Shown: positions 7,892 to 17,275, counted from the first letter of the stretch. The stretch: 32,928 bases of DNA from Fidelibacterota bacterium (GCA_028716785.1 JAQUPD010000023.1:1-32928), one strand, 5' to 3'. Program-made: numbers and translations. Notes: generated by a model from the sequence alone, not told the origin.

Positions 7892-8872
7892 ATGAAAGCA
7901 ATTATTCCTGCAGCGGGTATGGGAACCCGACTTCTACCCCATACCCTTACACGCCCAAAAGTGATGCTTCAAGTTGCTGGAAAACCTATTATTGGTCATA
8001 TTGCTGATACATTAAAACAAGCAGGAATTACCCATTTATCTATCATTGTAGGATACAAAAAAGAACGAGTGATTGAGTATTTTTCAACCCTTCAAGGGCT
8101 TTCATGCGATTTTCCAGAGCAAAAAGAGAAGTTAGGTCTTGGTCATGCTGTCTTGTATGGACTCGAAGACTGTGATGATCCTGTATTAATTGTTTTGGGG
8201 GATACCATTATTAATACCGATTATAACGCCTTTATTGCCCGCAAAACCAATACTCTTGGTGTAGTGCAGGTTGATGACCCAAAACACTTTGGGATTGTCG
8301 TCACAAATGACAAGGGATACGTTATATCAATGGTTGAAAAACCAGAAAATCCACCTGGAAACCTAGCGATTGCAGGATTGTATTTGATACAACATCAAGG
8401 CTTGTTAAAAGCAGCGCTTGAAAAGCTTATTCGTGATAACAAGCGTACCCGAGGTGAGTTTCAACTTACCGATGCTTTGAAACTTATGATGGAACAAGGA
8501 GAACTTTTTTCAGTCGCTGAAATTGATAACTGGATGGATTGTGGCAAAAAAGAAACACTGCTGGAGACAAATCGGGTTTTGCTTCAAAAAAACGAGAAGA
8601 CTCTTGACACCAAAAATACAGAACATTGTGTGATTATTCCTCCCGTTTATATAAGCCCTAACGCGGTTGTCAATGAAAGCGTGATTGGTCCTAATGTTTC
8701 GATTTCTTCAAAAACCACGGTAAAAAATTCTGTCATCCGCGATTCTATCATTTATGAGGAAGCCACAGTAGAGAACATGCTCCTCACTAGCACCATTATC
8801 GGTCAAAAAGCCATTGTCAAAGGGCAATTGAAGTCTTTAAACCTTGGTGACTTTTCAGAGACTATTGAATAG
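7892..8872 (+). CDS. Sugar-phosphate nucleotidyltransferase with C-terminal hexapeptide repeats
   Basis: Transfers a nucleotide from an NTP to a sugar 1-phosphate for cell-surface polysaccharide synthesis; the substrate cannot be told from sequence. The N-terminus has the nucleotidyltransferase signature [18 protein letters not shown] with K23 (PKVM). VLGDTI supplies the metal-binding Asp. From about residue 255 the protein turns into left-handed beta-helix-like repeats ([24 protein letters not shown]). I chose ATG 7892 because the signature begins directly after it; an in-frame upstream ATG at 7862 falls inside hprK. The family is closest to glucose-1-phosphate thymidylyltransferase or mannose-1-phosphate guanylyltransferase-like proteins. 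Confidence 0.85.
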   Translation: MKAIIPAAGMGTRLLPHTLTRPKVMLQVAGKPIIGHIADTLKQAGITHLSIIVGYKKERVIEYFSTLQGLSCDFPEQKEKLGLGHAVLYGLEDCDDPVLIVLGDTIINTDYNAFIARKTNTLGVVQVDDPKHFGIVVTNDKGYVISMVEKPENPPGNLAIAGLYLIQHQGLLKAALEKLIRDNKRTRGEFQLTDALKLMMEQGELFSVAEIDNWMDCGKKETLLETNRVLLQKNEKTLDTKNTEHCVIIPPVYISPNAVVNESVIGPNVSISSKTTVKNSVIRDSIIYEEATVENMLLTSTIIGQKAIVKGQLKSLNLGDFSETIE

Positions 8873-8918
8873 AATTAGGAAAAGAGGAAGCACGACACTT
8901 AACAAAAGGAGACAAATT

Positions 8919-10070
8919 TTGCGAAAAACATTTTTCACATCTGAATCTGTAACAGAGGGACATCCTGACAAAATCTGTGATCAAATTTCTGATGCTATTT
9001 TGGACTCAATTTTGGCAAAGGATCCAGAAGCCCATGTAGCCTGTGAAACACTTGTGACAACAGGACTCGTTATGGTTGTTGGAGAAATAACCACGGAATG
9101 TTACGTTGAAATTCCCGACATTGTCCGAAAAACATTGAAACGTATTGGATACGATAGCTATGATAGCGGATTGAGTTACGAAAATTGTGCTGTGATTGTA
9201 TCCATTCATCCTCAATCGCCCGACATTAAGCGGGGTGTTGAAGAAGCAGAAGGCCATGAACAGGGGGCTGGAGATCAGGGACTTATGTTTGGATATGCCT
9301 GCAAAGAAACACCAGAGCTTATGCCTTTGCCTATTATGTTAGCGCATAGACTTACCCAACGGCTGTCCAACCTTCGTAAAGAGGGAGAACTTTTGTGGGC
9401 TCTTCCTGATGGCAAAAGTCAGGTTACCGTTGAATATCACGATGGCGTTCCTGCCCGCGTAAGTTCGGTTGTTATTGCCATTCACCACCGTAAAGATGCT
9501 GATATGGATAAAATTCGGCAGGATGTAATAAACATGGTGATTAAACCCGTCCTTGGAAATCTTCTTGACGAAAAAACAACGATGCATATTAATGCTACAG
9601 GCCGATTTGAGTTGGGCGGCCCTCAAGCTGATTCAGGGGTAACAGGTCGAAAAATTATTGTAGATACTTATGGTGGATATGCTCGGCATGGGGGTGGTGC
9701 TTTTTCTGGAAAAGATCCTTCAAAGGTGGATCGCTCTGCATCATATATGGCTCGCTATATTGCCAAAAATATAGTAGCCTCCAATCTTGCTGAAAAATGT
9801 GAAATCCAACTTGCCTACTCTATTGGCGTGGCTGAACCTCTTTCTGTTTTTGTGAATTCCTTTGGAACAGGAAAACTTGATGATGAAAAACTCGCTGAAA
9901 TTGTTCGTAAAGAATTCCCTCTGAAACCCCGTCAAATTATTGACCACCTGGATCTTAAACGACCCATTTATCGAAATAGTGCTGCCTATGGCCATTTTGG
10001 ACGAGAAGATTGTGGTTTTACCTGGGAAAAAACGGATAAAATTCAAGATTTGGTAAAATATCTTCCCTAA
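8919..10070 (+). CDS. metK: S-adenosylmethionine synthetase (TTG start)
   Basis: Makes S-adenosylmethionine from methionine and ATP. It has [16 protein letters not shown], the ATP-motif region [12 protein letters not shown], the P-loop-like [16 protein letters not shown] and VAEPLSVFV, in canonical order. A TTG codon at 8919 gives 383 residues beginning [16 protein letters not shown], the normal MetK N-terminus. AAAGGAG (8905-8911) lies 7 nt before it. An upstream ATG at 8844 would add 25 unconserved residues overlapping the previous gene. No SAM riboswitch is seen, so expression probably depends on the upstream operon. Confidence 0.95.
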   Translation: MRKTFFTSESVTEGHPDKICDQISDAILDSILAKDPEAHVACETLVTTGLVMVVGEITTECYVEIPDIVRKTLKRIGYDSYDSGLSYENCAVIVSIHPQSPDIKRGVEEAEGHEQGAGDQGLMFGYACKETPELMPLPIMLAHRLTQRLSNLRKEGELLWALPDGKSQVTVEYHDGVPARVSSVVIAIHHRKDADMDKIRQDVINMVIKPVLGNLLDEKTTMHINATGRFELGGPQADSGVTGRKIIVDTYGGYARHGGGAFSGKDPSKVDRSASYMARYIAKNIVASNLAEKCEIQLAYSIGVAEPLSVFVNSFGTGKLDDEKLAEIVRKEFPLKPRQIIDHLDLKRPIYRNSAAYGHFGREDCGFTWEKTDKIQDLVKYLP

Positions 10071-10167
10071 ACGGAGGATAAATCACCGAAAAATTGAAAA
10101 AAATGTCCTTATAACAAACCCGAAGCGTACTTTTTATGCAGCATATAGAATTGAGAGTGAAGATATC

Positions 10168-10365
10168 GTGACTCACAATACAAAGAACACCCATCAGAAA
10201 TTATGTAATAAAACATGTTCTCTTTGCGGTGAAAAAGATCCAGAAAAATTAATCAAAGATCTCTTTAATGACGGGGTTTATTTCTGTCAGGAATGTGTAG
10301 AGCGGTATGAACGACACGCAACCATGATACGCCTTGGCCTTGAACCACCGCTCGAGATGGAATAA
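10168..10365 (+). CDS. Stand-alone ClpX-type C4 zinc-finger protein
   Basis: The 65-residue protein contains CSLCG (C17, C20) and FCQECVERY (C40, C43), matching the zinc-binding domain at the N-terminus of ClpX. In ClpX that domain dimerises and recruits substrates or adaptors. No AAA+ ATPase follows. Instead the protein ends in a short charged helix (ERHATMIRLGLEPPLEME). It starts with GTG at 10168, and only a weak purine-rich site (GAGAGTGA) precedes it. It lies 97 nt after metK and 63 nt before the first PTPS gene. It could be an adaptor or regulator that uses the ClpX zinc-finger fold; the role is unknown. Confidence 0.7.
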   Translation: MTHNTKNTHQKLCNKTCSLCGEKDPEKLIKDLFNDGVYFCQECVERYERHATMIRLGLEPPLEME

Positions 10366-10428
10366 CACGTAACATTTTCATGAAAGTACCACTCATGAAT
10401 GATTCATTGAAATGCAAGGAATAATTCT

Positions 10429-10836
10429 ATGATATATCTAACAAAACGTGTCACATTTTCTGCATCCCATGTTCTAAGAAATCCAACACTTGATGATAAG
10501 ACCAATTGGGATATTTATGGAAAATGCAGTTGGCCTCATGGGCATGGCCATAATTATCTTCTTGAAGTAACCATCAAGGGCGAAATTCCTACTGAAACTG
10601 GCATGATTATCGATTTAAAAAAATTAAAAAAAATCATCCAAGAAACAATTATCGATAAAGTAGACCATAAATTTCTGAATACAGATGTGGATTTTTTACA
10701 AGGTGTAATTCCTACCTCTGAAAATGTGATTGTTTTAATGTGGGAAGAACTTGAAAAAGTTCTTGAGCCTGGTATGCTTTATGAACTAAAGTTGTGGGAA
10801 ACTGAGAATAATTGGGTAGCATATCGTGGTGAATAA
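10429..10836 (+). CDS. queD: 6-pyruvoyl-tetrahydropterin / 6-carboxytetrahydropterin synthase family enzyme
   Basis: Converts 7,8-dihydroneopterin triphosphate, the FolE product, to a tetrahydropterin. The zinc ligands H14 (FSASH), H39 and H41 (GHGHNY), the catalytic C33 (YGKCSWPHGHGH), PTSEN and E124 (LWETENN) are all visible in 135 residues. The Cys is spaced C-x5-HGH, as in eukaryotic PTPS, rather than C-x3-HGH as in E. coli QueD. Biopterin-type chemistry is therefore as likely as the queuosine pathway. No queC, queE or sepiapterin reductase is nearby. Its 3' end overlaps the next gene by 11 nt. The gene symbol is by family and is tentative. Confidence 0.82.
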   Translation: MIYLTKRVTFSASHVLRNPTLDDKTNWDIYGKCSWPHGHGHNYLLEVTIKGEIPTETGMIIDLKKLKKIIQETIIDKVDHKFLNTDVDFLQGVIPTSENVIVLMWEELEKVLEPGMLYELKLWETENNWVAYRGE

Positions 10837-11260
10837 ACTTCCAATAATAGAACTCTATACGCGGACCTTTTTGTCAGCAGCCTACCGGTATGATGATGCA
10901 AACCTTACTGAGGAAGAAAATCAGCAAAAATATGGAAAGTATCATCAGGTACATGGACACACGTTTGAAGTAATCCTTGGATTACGAGGCCCTGTGGATC
11001 CAAAAAGTGGAATGATGATCAATTTTTTTGATGTGGAAAAAATTATAAAAGAAAAAATTTTATCCCCCTTAGATACTACTCAGTTAGATAAAGATATCCC
11101 CTGGTTTAAACATCATCTTCCAACTATAGAAAACATCTCACTATTTTTTATGAGTACCCTTAAAGATGCCTTTCCACCTCCTGTAAAACTAATCTCAGTG
11201 GAAGTTAATAAAACCCCTTATTTAGGAGCAAAAATAAATAATGACAAATGCACGACTTAA
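10826..11260 (+). CDS. PTPS/QueD-fold paralog lacking key active-site residues
   Basis: A 144-residue second copy of the PTPS fold. The pattern is retained ([37 protein letters not shown]), but the first zinc His is Tyr (Y20), the catalytic Cys position is Tyr (Y39) and the terminal catalytic Glu is Lys (K129, VNKTPY). Only H43 and H45 of the zinc site remain. It is unlikely to catalyse the normal reaction. It could be a non-catalytic partner of the preceding PTPS, a carrier, or an enzyme with new chemistry. Start is GTG 10826 (or GTG 10829), overlapping the upstream gene by 11 nt. Its end overlaps folE by 20 nt. The reading frame is clean, so it is not a pseudogene. Confidence 0.8.
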   Translation: MVNKLPIIELYTRTFLSAAYRYDDANLTEEENQQKYGKYHQVHGHTFEVILGLRGPVDPKSGMMINFFDVEKIIKEKILSPLDTTQLDKDIPWFKHHLPTIENISLFFMSTLKDAFPPPVKLISVEVNKTPYLGAKINNDKCTT

Positions 11261-11819
11261 AAAACTGGAAGAAATTACGCTCGATTTATTAAAAGAGATT
11301 GGTGAAGATCCCTCCCGCGAAGGATTGGAAAAAACGCCTTATCGCGTGGCAAAATCATGGGAATTCCTTTCAAAGGGATATGACGCGAAACTGGAAGATA
11401 TTGTTAACGATGCTATTTTTAAAGAAGAATCAAGAGGAATGGTGATTGTTCGAGATATCGACTTCTTTTCCTTATGTGAGCACCACATGCTTCCCTTTTT
11501 TGGTGTTGCTCATGTTGGATATATCCCCGATGGAAAAATTCTGGGACTTAGTAAAATCCCCCGAATTGTGGAAATGTATTCCCGGCGTTTACAAATACAA
11601 GAACGCATGACCCGTCAAATTGCAGAAGCAATTTGGAATATCCTTCAGCCTATTGGCGTCGGTGTTGTGGTGGAAGGTCAGCACATGTGTATGCAGATGC
11701 GTGGTGTTGAAAAGAAAAATTCCTATACCACCACCTCAACGGTTTTAGGCGAATTTCATGATGATCCTGAAACACGCGCAGAATTCCTCACTATGATTAC
11801 AAAAAAAACAGTCGGTTAG
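11241..11819 (+). CDS. folE: GTP cyclohydrolase I
   Basis: Converts GTP to 7,8-dihydroneopterin triphosphate, entry to folate, tetrahydropterin and 7-deazaguanine synthesis. The 192-residue protein shows [19 protein letters not shown] and zinc ligands C79 and H82 ([10 protein letters not shown]) and C150 ([10 protein letters not shown]). [20 protein letters not shown] and the C-terminal [10 protein letters not shown] are also present. It is the classical type IA enzyme. It overlaps the degenerate PTPS gene by 20 nt. The three genes form a tight pterin unit in which FolE supplies the PTPS substrate. Confidence 0.96.
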   Translation: MTNARLKKLEEITLDLLKEIGEDPSREGLEKTPYRVAKSWEFLSKGYDAKLEDIVNDAIFKEESRGMVIVRDIDFFSLCEHHMLPFFGVAHVGYIPDGKILGLSKIPRIVEMYSRRLQIQERMTRQIAEAIWNILQPIGVGVVVEGQHMCMQMRGVEKKNSYTTTSTVLGEFHDDPETRAEFLTMITKKTVG

Positions 11820-11828
11820 CACCTCTTT

Positions 11829-13097
11829 ATGAATAGTCCCCTTCTTCTTTCTCTTACAACTGAATTATATCGTGAAGTACTCGCCCAAGATTGCCATCCG
11901 TGTGATAGGGTGATCAAAAATTATTTTCAAAAAAAACACTTTTTAGGAAAACGAGACCGACAGGCAATATCCAAAATCTTTTGGCACGCCATTCGCCATA
12001 AATCACGCTTTGAATGGGAAGTATGTAGAAATGTATCTACATCTCTTTCCCCTACCATTTCAGTTGAAACATTAATTGTCCGTGCTTATCGAGACCTATA
12101 TCCGTCAATTGCTCTACCTCTTTTCAAAAAAAAGGATGAAATTTTTCATGCTTGGGAACGCACAAACACTCCCTCTCTTTACAAAGAAATGCCTCCCCAC
12201 ATCCGCTTTAGTCTTCCTGAATGGTTATGGCTTCACTTATCTGAAACGATGGATAACACTACCTTAATCAACCTTGCTCAGACTCTTTTAAAACCTGCAG
12301 GACTCCATCTCAGAGTCAATACCTTAAAAACATCAAGGTCAGCATTAAAACAAACGTATCCTGACTTCGCGTTCCAACCCGGGAAAATCCTGCCGGAAGC
12401 TCTTCGCATGGTAAAAAACATAGACATTACCCATCATCCTATCTATCGCCAGGGATTGGTAGACATTCAAGATGAAGGAAGTCAGCTTATTGCCCGTGCA
12501 GTAAATCCCACTGTTCACGACGTCATCATTGACGCCTGTGCCGGCGCTGGGGGAAAATCCCTTCATCTTGCAGCCCTTACTCACAACAAAGCAACACTTA
12601 TTGCCACCGATAAATATCCAGAACGCCTTATAGAACTTATGCAACGAAGTCGCCGGGCAGATGCTCACATCCTTGTGATGGATCAAAAAGAAATCTTTAA
12701 AACCCGACGTGCACAAGCAGATATCTTGCTCCTGGATATGCCGTGTACTGGTAGCGGTACCTTTCGACGCAGGCCGGATCTTAAATGGAATCTCTCACCT
12801 GAACGTCTCAACACGTTTACATCCCTACAGAAAAAAATTCTTACAGAAAATATCCCCCTTTTAAAACATGGTGGACGGTTAGTATATGCCACCTGTTCTA
12901 TCCTGCCCAACGAAAATGAAGCACAAATAGACTATCTTTTAAAAACATGGCCTCATTTAAAACCCCTCTCTGTTTCTCACATTTTAAAAACGCAAAATAT
13001 TCCCATTCTTTCTCAAGAAACACCCTGGTTTCGCCTTTTACCTCAGGATTTTGATACGGATGGCTATTTTATAGGTGTTTTCCAAGCCGATACTTGA
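11829..13097 (+). CDS. rsmB: 16S rRNA m5C methyltransferase, RsmB/NOL1-NOP2-Sun family
   Basis: SAM-dependent cytosine-C5 methyltransferase acting on rRNA. An N-terminal NusB-like helical domain (about 1-130) is followed by a linker and the Rossmann methyltransferase domain. That domain has DEGSQLIAR, the SAM loop DACAGAGGKSLHLA, DMPCTGSGTFRRRPDLKW with C306, and YATCSILPNEN with C356. The second Cys is the usual nucleophile and the first assists release. The 422-residue length and NusB-like domain favour RsmB over RsmF. The start is 9 nt after folE. It ends the rightward operon, with 227 nt before a convergent gene. Confidence 0.85.
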   Translation: MNSPLLLSLTTELYREVLAQDCHPCDRVIKNYFQKKHFLGKRDRQAISKIFWHAIRHKSRFEWEVCRNVSTSLSPTISVETLIVRAYRDLYPSIALPLFKKKDEIFHAWERTNTPSLYKEMPPHIRFSLPEWLWLHLSETMDNTTLINLAQTLLKPAGLHLRVNTLKTSRSALKQTYPDFAFQPGKILPEALRMVKNIDITHHPIYRQGLVDIQDEGSQLIARAVNPTVHDVIIDACAGAGGKSLHLAALTHNKATLIATDKYPERLIELMQRSRRADAHILVMDQKEIFKTRRAQADILLLDMPCTGSGTFRRRPDLKWNLSPERLNTFTSLQKKILTENIPLLKHGGRLVYATCSILPNENEAQIDYLLKTWPHLKPLSVSHILKTQNIPILSQETPWFRLLPQDFDTDGYFIGVFQADT

Positions 13098-13324
13098 TGA
13101 TAGAATTGGTAGGATGAAATTCTTATCCTCCATCCTCATTTCGAATCCCTCTATATCATAAAAAATTTCTCTTTAGATTTCTTAAATTAGCAGGAAAATC
13201 CCTTTCCATCTACCTAACCATTTGATGAATTCAAAAATTATTTTTAATACAGTTTCCCCTTAATGATATGGTATGGAAAATTGATATCCAACAAGATTAG
13301 AAAATCCCGTGAATACTCAATACG

Positions 13325-14320
13325 TTAGGGAAGCATTTTTTCTTCCATGGGATATGTTAATCCAATCGCCTGACGGATTTTGTCCATTGTGTTCATAATG
13401 GATAGCGTTTGGGAATGGGGAAGAATAGGACTTTCCGTAACTCCATTTTGAATACACATCATCACATGTTGTGCCATGTAACCATATCCTCGATGTTCAA
13501 AAGGGAATGTCTTTTCTTGAGGATTGCCTGATACTGGCTTGATAATCAACCTGTCTTGATGCCACCAAGGGCCGGGAACGGTGATTATACCTTTCTCACC
13601 CATCACAGTAAAATCCAAGGGCATTTGGTTTATAACAGCGGTATAAAAGACGGAAATTTTTCCATCGCCTGTTTTCATAACACACCCTGTCCGCTCATCA
13701 ATGCCCGTATTACCGCGTTTTGCTAAAGCAACAACATCCTCAGGGATTCCAAGGAGGCGGATACTTGTTGAAAGGGGATAAATTCCCACATCAAGAAGAG
13801 CGCCTCCACCTAGGGCAGGGTTAAAAATCCTACTGGAAGGATCAAAAGCCATCGCATAACCATAGGCGCCTGAAAACATACCAAGATTTCCAAGATATCC
13901 CTCTTCTACAGACATTTTAAGCCATTGCATAAGCGGTGTAAAATGCACCCAAAGCGCATCCATTAAAAAAAGCCCTTTATGGTGAGCTGTTTGAATCATC
14001 ACGTCTGCTTCCTGAAAATTTATAGCAAAGGGTTTTTCACAAAGGACATGTTTTCCTGCTTCTAAGGCAAGCAAGGTATTTTCTTTATGAAATGAGTGAG
14101 GAGTTGCCACATAAATGACATCAACTGAGGCATCCCGGACAAAATTTTCGTATGACCCAAAGCGCTCTGGAATCTTAAAACGATCTGCAAACGTATTTGC
14201 CTTGTGAATATCTCTGGAGCCAACTGCCTGCACACTCGCCATGGGAAGATACTGTAATTCTGTTGTAAAAATTTCTGCCATTCGTCCAGTTCCCAAAATG
14301 CCCCATTTTATTTTTTGCAT
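13325..14320 (-). CDS. Gfo/Idh/MocA-family NAD(P)-dependent oxidoreductase
   Basis: The 331-residue protein has the N-terminal Rossmann motif GILGTGRMAEIF (7-18), VDVIYVATPHSFH and the family hallmark CEKPFAIN, followed by the alpha/beta substrate domain with GGGALLDVGIYPLS. It most resembles the dihydrodiol-dehydrogenase-like branch, but the substrate (a sugar, inositol or diol) cannot be told. ATG 14320 has an AAGGAG site 7 nt upstream on the minus strand. It stands alone between a 387-nt gap upstream and the convergent rsmB. Confidence 0.88.
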   Translation of the reverse strand: MQKIKWGILGTGRMAEIFTTELQYLPMASVQAVGSRDIHKANTFADRFKIPERFGSYENFVRDASVDVIYVATPHSFHKENTLLALEAGKHVLCEKPFAINFQEADVMIQTAHHKGLFLMDALWVHFTPLMQWLKMSVEEGYLGNLGMFSGAYGYAMAFDPSSRIFNPALGGGALLDVGIYPLSTSIRLLGIPEDVVALAKRGNTGIDERTGCVMKTGDGKISVFYTAVINQMPLDFTVMGEKGIITVPGPWWHQDRLIIKPVSGNPQEKTFPFEHRGYGYMAQHVMMCIQNGVTESPILPHSQTLSIMNTMDKIRQAIGLTYPMEEKMLP

Positions 14321-14707
14321 TGTTTTATCTCCTTAAGGATTGATATTTAATTTAGATAAGAGATATGCTGATTCATATCCTCTCTTTAATTTTTAAAATT
14401 TCCCTTATGTCTGGCCTTATTATGAAACAACAGTCTATAGATCTATATGAGGATAAGCTATTTACCGCTCCTTAATTGATAACAGCGTACAATGGTTACA
14501 AACCTCATTTACGCATTAAAAGAATCTTTCTGTAAAGGATATATTTCTATTTATCCACAAGATTTGTCATGGTGAGAATTTTTAATCCTGTTGGATTATT
14601 AAAATTGATTCATCGGATGTCCTGATAATACTATCCTCAAAAAAAGAGTATCCTTAACGGAAGAGATCTTATTGCTGGAATATTCGTAAAAGAAAGCAAT
14701 TCAAAAA
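14321..14707. other. Intergenic region, no gene recognised
   Basis: This AT-rich 387-nt stretch lies between two leftward genes and must hold the promoter of the Gfo/Idh/MocA gene. I see no tRNA, riboswitch, strong terminator or credible small gene. A weak inverted repeat around 14630-14655 (ATCCTC with GAGTATCC and an A-run) is too imperfect to call. Confidence 0.5.
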
Positions 14708-15319
14708 TTACTGGGCTATCTCTTTTTGTATAGATGATTGGGGTATTTTTTGTGGGGTAAGGATATAATTAAAACTATTTGATCGAGGATTCACTGAGAG
14801 GGTTTCGTAAACTGCTTCATAACCCTCCTTGGTAATTTCAATTGTGTGGCTCCCTAGGGATAGCTTGTTTTTAGGGGAAGTCCATAAATTACCATCGACA
14901 CGAAGGAGTGCGTCGGCAGGTGTGATGTGAAAGGTCGCTTCTACATCATCGATTGTATCAACCCTCAGAAAATAGACCGTACCCGGTTTAAAATTCCCTT
15001 CAGGAGCCTCAAGGATTAACGGTTCATAGTTAGGTGAGCGTAAGGTGATACTTTTTTCACGAGAAGAGATATAAAAATAAAACTTCCCTGAACTAAATTT
15101 TTCTGTGCGATAAACATTTTCTTTCAGAGAAATATCAATTGCTCGGGTACTTTCAACCCGCAAAACGGTGCAAAAGTTCATATCGTTATCCAATTCCGGA
15201 TCGATTTGCGCTTTAAAATCCGAGGGGAGCTCCCGAAACTCCAAAACTGAAAAGGTTCGGGCGCCAAGAAATCCTGCATATAACAACACAAAAATAATTT
15301 CCTTTAAAAACTTCATCAT
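14708..15319 (-). CDS. Secreted or lipid-side PEGA-domain protein
   Basis: The 203-residue protein starts with a signal peptide (MMKFLKEIIFVLLYAGFLGA, no lipobox Cys). Its C-terminal half fits a PEGA domain: a beta-rich segment ATFHITPADALLRVDGNLW, then LSLGSHTIEITKEGYEAVYE. In this family the motif (PtGA-like, here PADA) caps a small surface-exposed beta domain of envelope proteins. The N-terminal half (about 22-130) is beta-rich and I do not recognise it. A function in the envelope is likely, but no activity can be assigned. GGGAG abuts the first ATG, so the second ATG (15316) may be the real start. It is divergent from pruA. Confidence 0.65.
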   Translation of the reverse strand: MMKFLKEIIFVLLYAGFLGARTFSVLEFRELPSDFKAQIDPELDNDMNFCTVLRVESTRAIDISLKENVYRTEKFSSGKFYFYISSREKSITLRSPNYEPLILEAPEGNFKPGTVYFLRVDTIDDVEATFHITPADALLRVDGNLWTSPKNKLSLGSHTIEITKEGYEAVYETLSVNPRSNSFNYILTPQKIPQSSIQKEIAQ

Positions 15320-15464
15320 CTCCCAAATTTTATATTAAAGCTTTTTTTACTTACATACACCATCATGAAACACCTTGTCTTTTTTCATGTTACTTAATCC
15401 ATTTTTGAAAGTGCAAGGACTTTTTAAGACATTTAACGTAGAATCGCTATTCCGAGGACAATTC

Positions 15465-15478
15465 GTGATCTTTATCAC
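15465..15478. promoter_or_regulatory. CRP/FNR-like palindrome upstream of pruA
   Basis: GTGATCTTTATCAC is a palindrome of two GTGAT/ATCAC half-sites around a 4-nt centre, matching the CRP-family pattern TGTGA-N6-TCACA except for one outer base. It lies 124 nt upstream of pruA and 146 nt upstream of the divergent PEGA-protein gene. Control of pruA by a CRP/FNR-type regulator is an inference. Confidence 0.4.
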
Positions 15479-15601
15479 AAGGATTAACTTCTTCGGGATT
15501 CAAAAGCATGTCAATTTTTCATGGGAAAAATGGTACAAAAGAGATAAGTTGAAGACAATTCTTAAGAGATGAGAGAAACATTAACCATGATGAGGTGAAA
15601 G

Positions 15602-17230
15602 ATGAGTAATGGAATTTTTAAGGTTCCAACGGCTGTTAATGAGCCTATTTTGTCGTATGCGCCTGGAAGTGTTGAACGGGCACAGCTAGAAAAAAAAATT
15701 AAGGAATTAAAAACATCAACACTGGAAATTCCTCTAATAATTGGTGGAAAAGAAGTCCGAACGGGTCAACTTGGAAAATGTCGCATTCCCCATGATCATC
15801 AGCACGATGTAGGAATTTTTCATCAAGCGGGTGAAAAAGAAGTTAGGATGGCCATTAAGGCTGCAGAGAAAGCGTGGGAAACGTGGTCTGAAATACCTTG
15901 GGAGGATCGAGTTGCAATTTTTAAGCGTATGGCCTTATTGTTATCAACCGATTACCGTTCGGTTTTAAATGCCGCCACCATGCTAGGACAAAGTAAATCT
16001 GTTTATCAAGCTGAAATTGATAGTGCTTGTGAGCTCATTGATTTTTTTAATTTTAATGCCCATTACCTGTATCAGATTTACAGAGATCAACCTCTGTATA
16101 ACACAAAAGAATCCTGGAATCGCTTAGAATATCGTCCCCTTGAGGGATTTATCTTTGCTGTAACGCCCTTCAACTTTACCTCCATTGCAGGTAACCTTCC
16201 AACATCACCAGCTTTAATGGGAAATACAGTCCTTTGGAAACCAGCATCGACAGCTGTGTATTCTGCTTATTTTCTCATGCAGCTCTTTAAAGAAGCTGGA
16301 TTACCCGATGGGGTAATAAATTTTATTCCAGGAAAAGGATCCCACGTGGGAAAATTTGTCCTTGAGCATGATAATCTTGCAGGAATTCATTTTACGGGAT
16401 CAACAGCGGTTTTTCAAAATATGTGGAAAACAGTAGGCACCCATATTACTATATACAAAACCTATCCCCGTATTGTAGGTGAAACGGGAGGAAAGGATTT
16501 TATCTTTGCCCATGAATCAGCAGATCCTGATGAACTGATCACAGCTCTAGTGCGAGGTGCTTTTGAGTATCAAGGACAAAAATGCTCAGCCGCGTCACGG
16601 GCATATATTCCAAAATCCCTCTGGCATACTCTCAAAGATAAATACATAGAAACGGTCAATTCCATTCCCATGGGTGACCCAACAGACTTTAAAAATTTCA
16701 TGGGTGCCGTTATTGATGAGGCAGCATTTACCAGCATCACAAAATATATTGATCTTGCAAAAGAATCCTCTGAAGCAAACATTATCACGGGTGGAGGCTA
16801 TGATCGCTCGAAAGGATGGTTTATAGAACCCACTACGATTCTTACAACAAATCCAAAATTTGTCACCATGGAGAAAGAAATTTTCGGCCCCGTTTTAACA
16901 ATTTTTATCTATGACAACTCTGCTTATGAAGAAACTTTAGCTCTTTGCAATGAAACAAGTCCTTATGGTTTAACAGGAGCTATTTTTGGGAAAGACCGTT
17001 CTGCTCTTCGAAAAGCTGAAACACTGCTACGTCATGCAGCAGGAAATTTTTACATCAACGATAAGCCAACTGGTGCCGTTGTTGGACAACAGCCTTTTGG
17101 TGGCTCTCGCGCTTCTGGCACGAATGACAAAGCGGGATCCCCTGCAAATTTGATGCGCTGGGTTTCCATGCGGACAATTAAGGAAAATTTCCTTCCACCC
17201 AAAAATTACCGCTATCCCCATATGGATTAA
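15602..17230 (+). CDS. pruA: L-glutamate gamma-semialdehyde (1-pyrroline-5-carboxylate) dehydrogenase
   Basis: NAD-dependent aldehyde dehydrogenase that makes glutamate from glutamate semialdehyde in proline and arginine breakdown. The 542-residue protein matches the stand-alone P5C dehydrogenase group: VNEPILSYAPGS near the start, VTPFNFTSIAGNLP (188-201), GSTAVF, catalytic general base E294 (GETGGKDF) and nucleophile C328 (GQKCSAASRAYIP). GAGGTGAAAG precedes ATG 15602. No proline dehydrogenase or transporter gene is next to it, so P5C must come from elsewhere. A CRP/FNR-like site upstream suggests carbon or redox control. Confidence 0.95.
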   Translation: MSNGIFKVPTAVNEPILSYAPGSVERAQLEKKIKELKTSTLEIPLIIGGKEVRTGQLGKCRIPHDHQHDVGIFHQAGEKEVRMAIKAAEKAWETWSEIPWEDRVAIFKRMALLLSTDYRSVLNAATMLGQSKSVYQAEIDSACELIDFFNFNAHYLYQIYRDQPLYNTKESWNRLEYRPLEGFIFAVTPFNFTSIAGNLPTSPALMGNTVLWKPASTAVYSAYFLMQLFKEAGLPDGVINFIPGKGSHVGKFVLEHDNLAGIHFTGSTAVFQNMWKTVGTHITIYKTYPRIVGETGGKDFIFAHESADPDELITALVRGAFEYQGQKCSAASRAYIPKSLWHTLKDKYIETVNSIPMGDPTDFKNFMGAVIDEAAFTSITKYIDLAKESSEANIITGGGYDRSKGWFIEPTTILTTNPKFVTMEKEIFGPVLTIFIYDNSAYEETLALCNETSPYGLTGAIFGKDRSALRKAETLLRHAAGNFYINDKPTGAVVGQQPFGGSRASGTNDKAGSPANLMRWVSMRTIKENFLPPKNYRYPHMD

Positions 17231-17252
17231 AACAGAACGTTCGTTAAACTCA

Positions 17253-17275
17253 TGAAAGGAACAAGAGTCCTTTCA
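17253..17275. terminator. Weak hairpin between convergent genes
   Basis: TGAAAGGA (17253-17260) and TCCTTTCA (17268-17275) form an 8-bp stem with a 7-nt loop between the convergent pruA and cytochrome b561-like genes. Neither strand has a clear T-run, so termination is uncertain. Confidence 0.3.

Noticed and set aside
13098-13324. Terminator between rsmB and the convergent oxidoreductase gene
   Set aside because: Only a 5-bp AGGAT/ATCCT stem without a T-run was found, too weak to call.
15375-15572. 65-codon plus-strand frame upstream of pruA
   Set aside because: Starts at TTG with no ribosome-binding site, has no recognisable motif, and covers the promoter region with the CRP/FNR-like palindrome.
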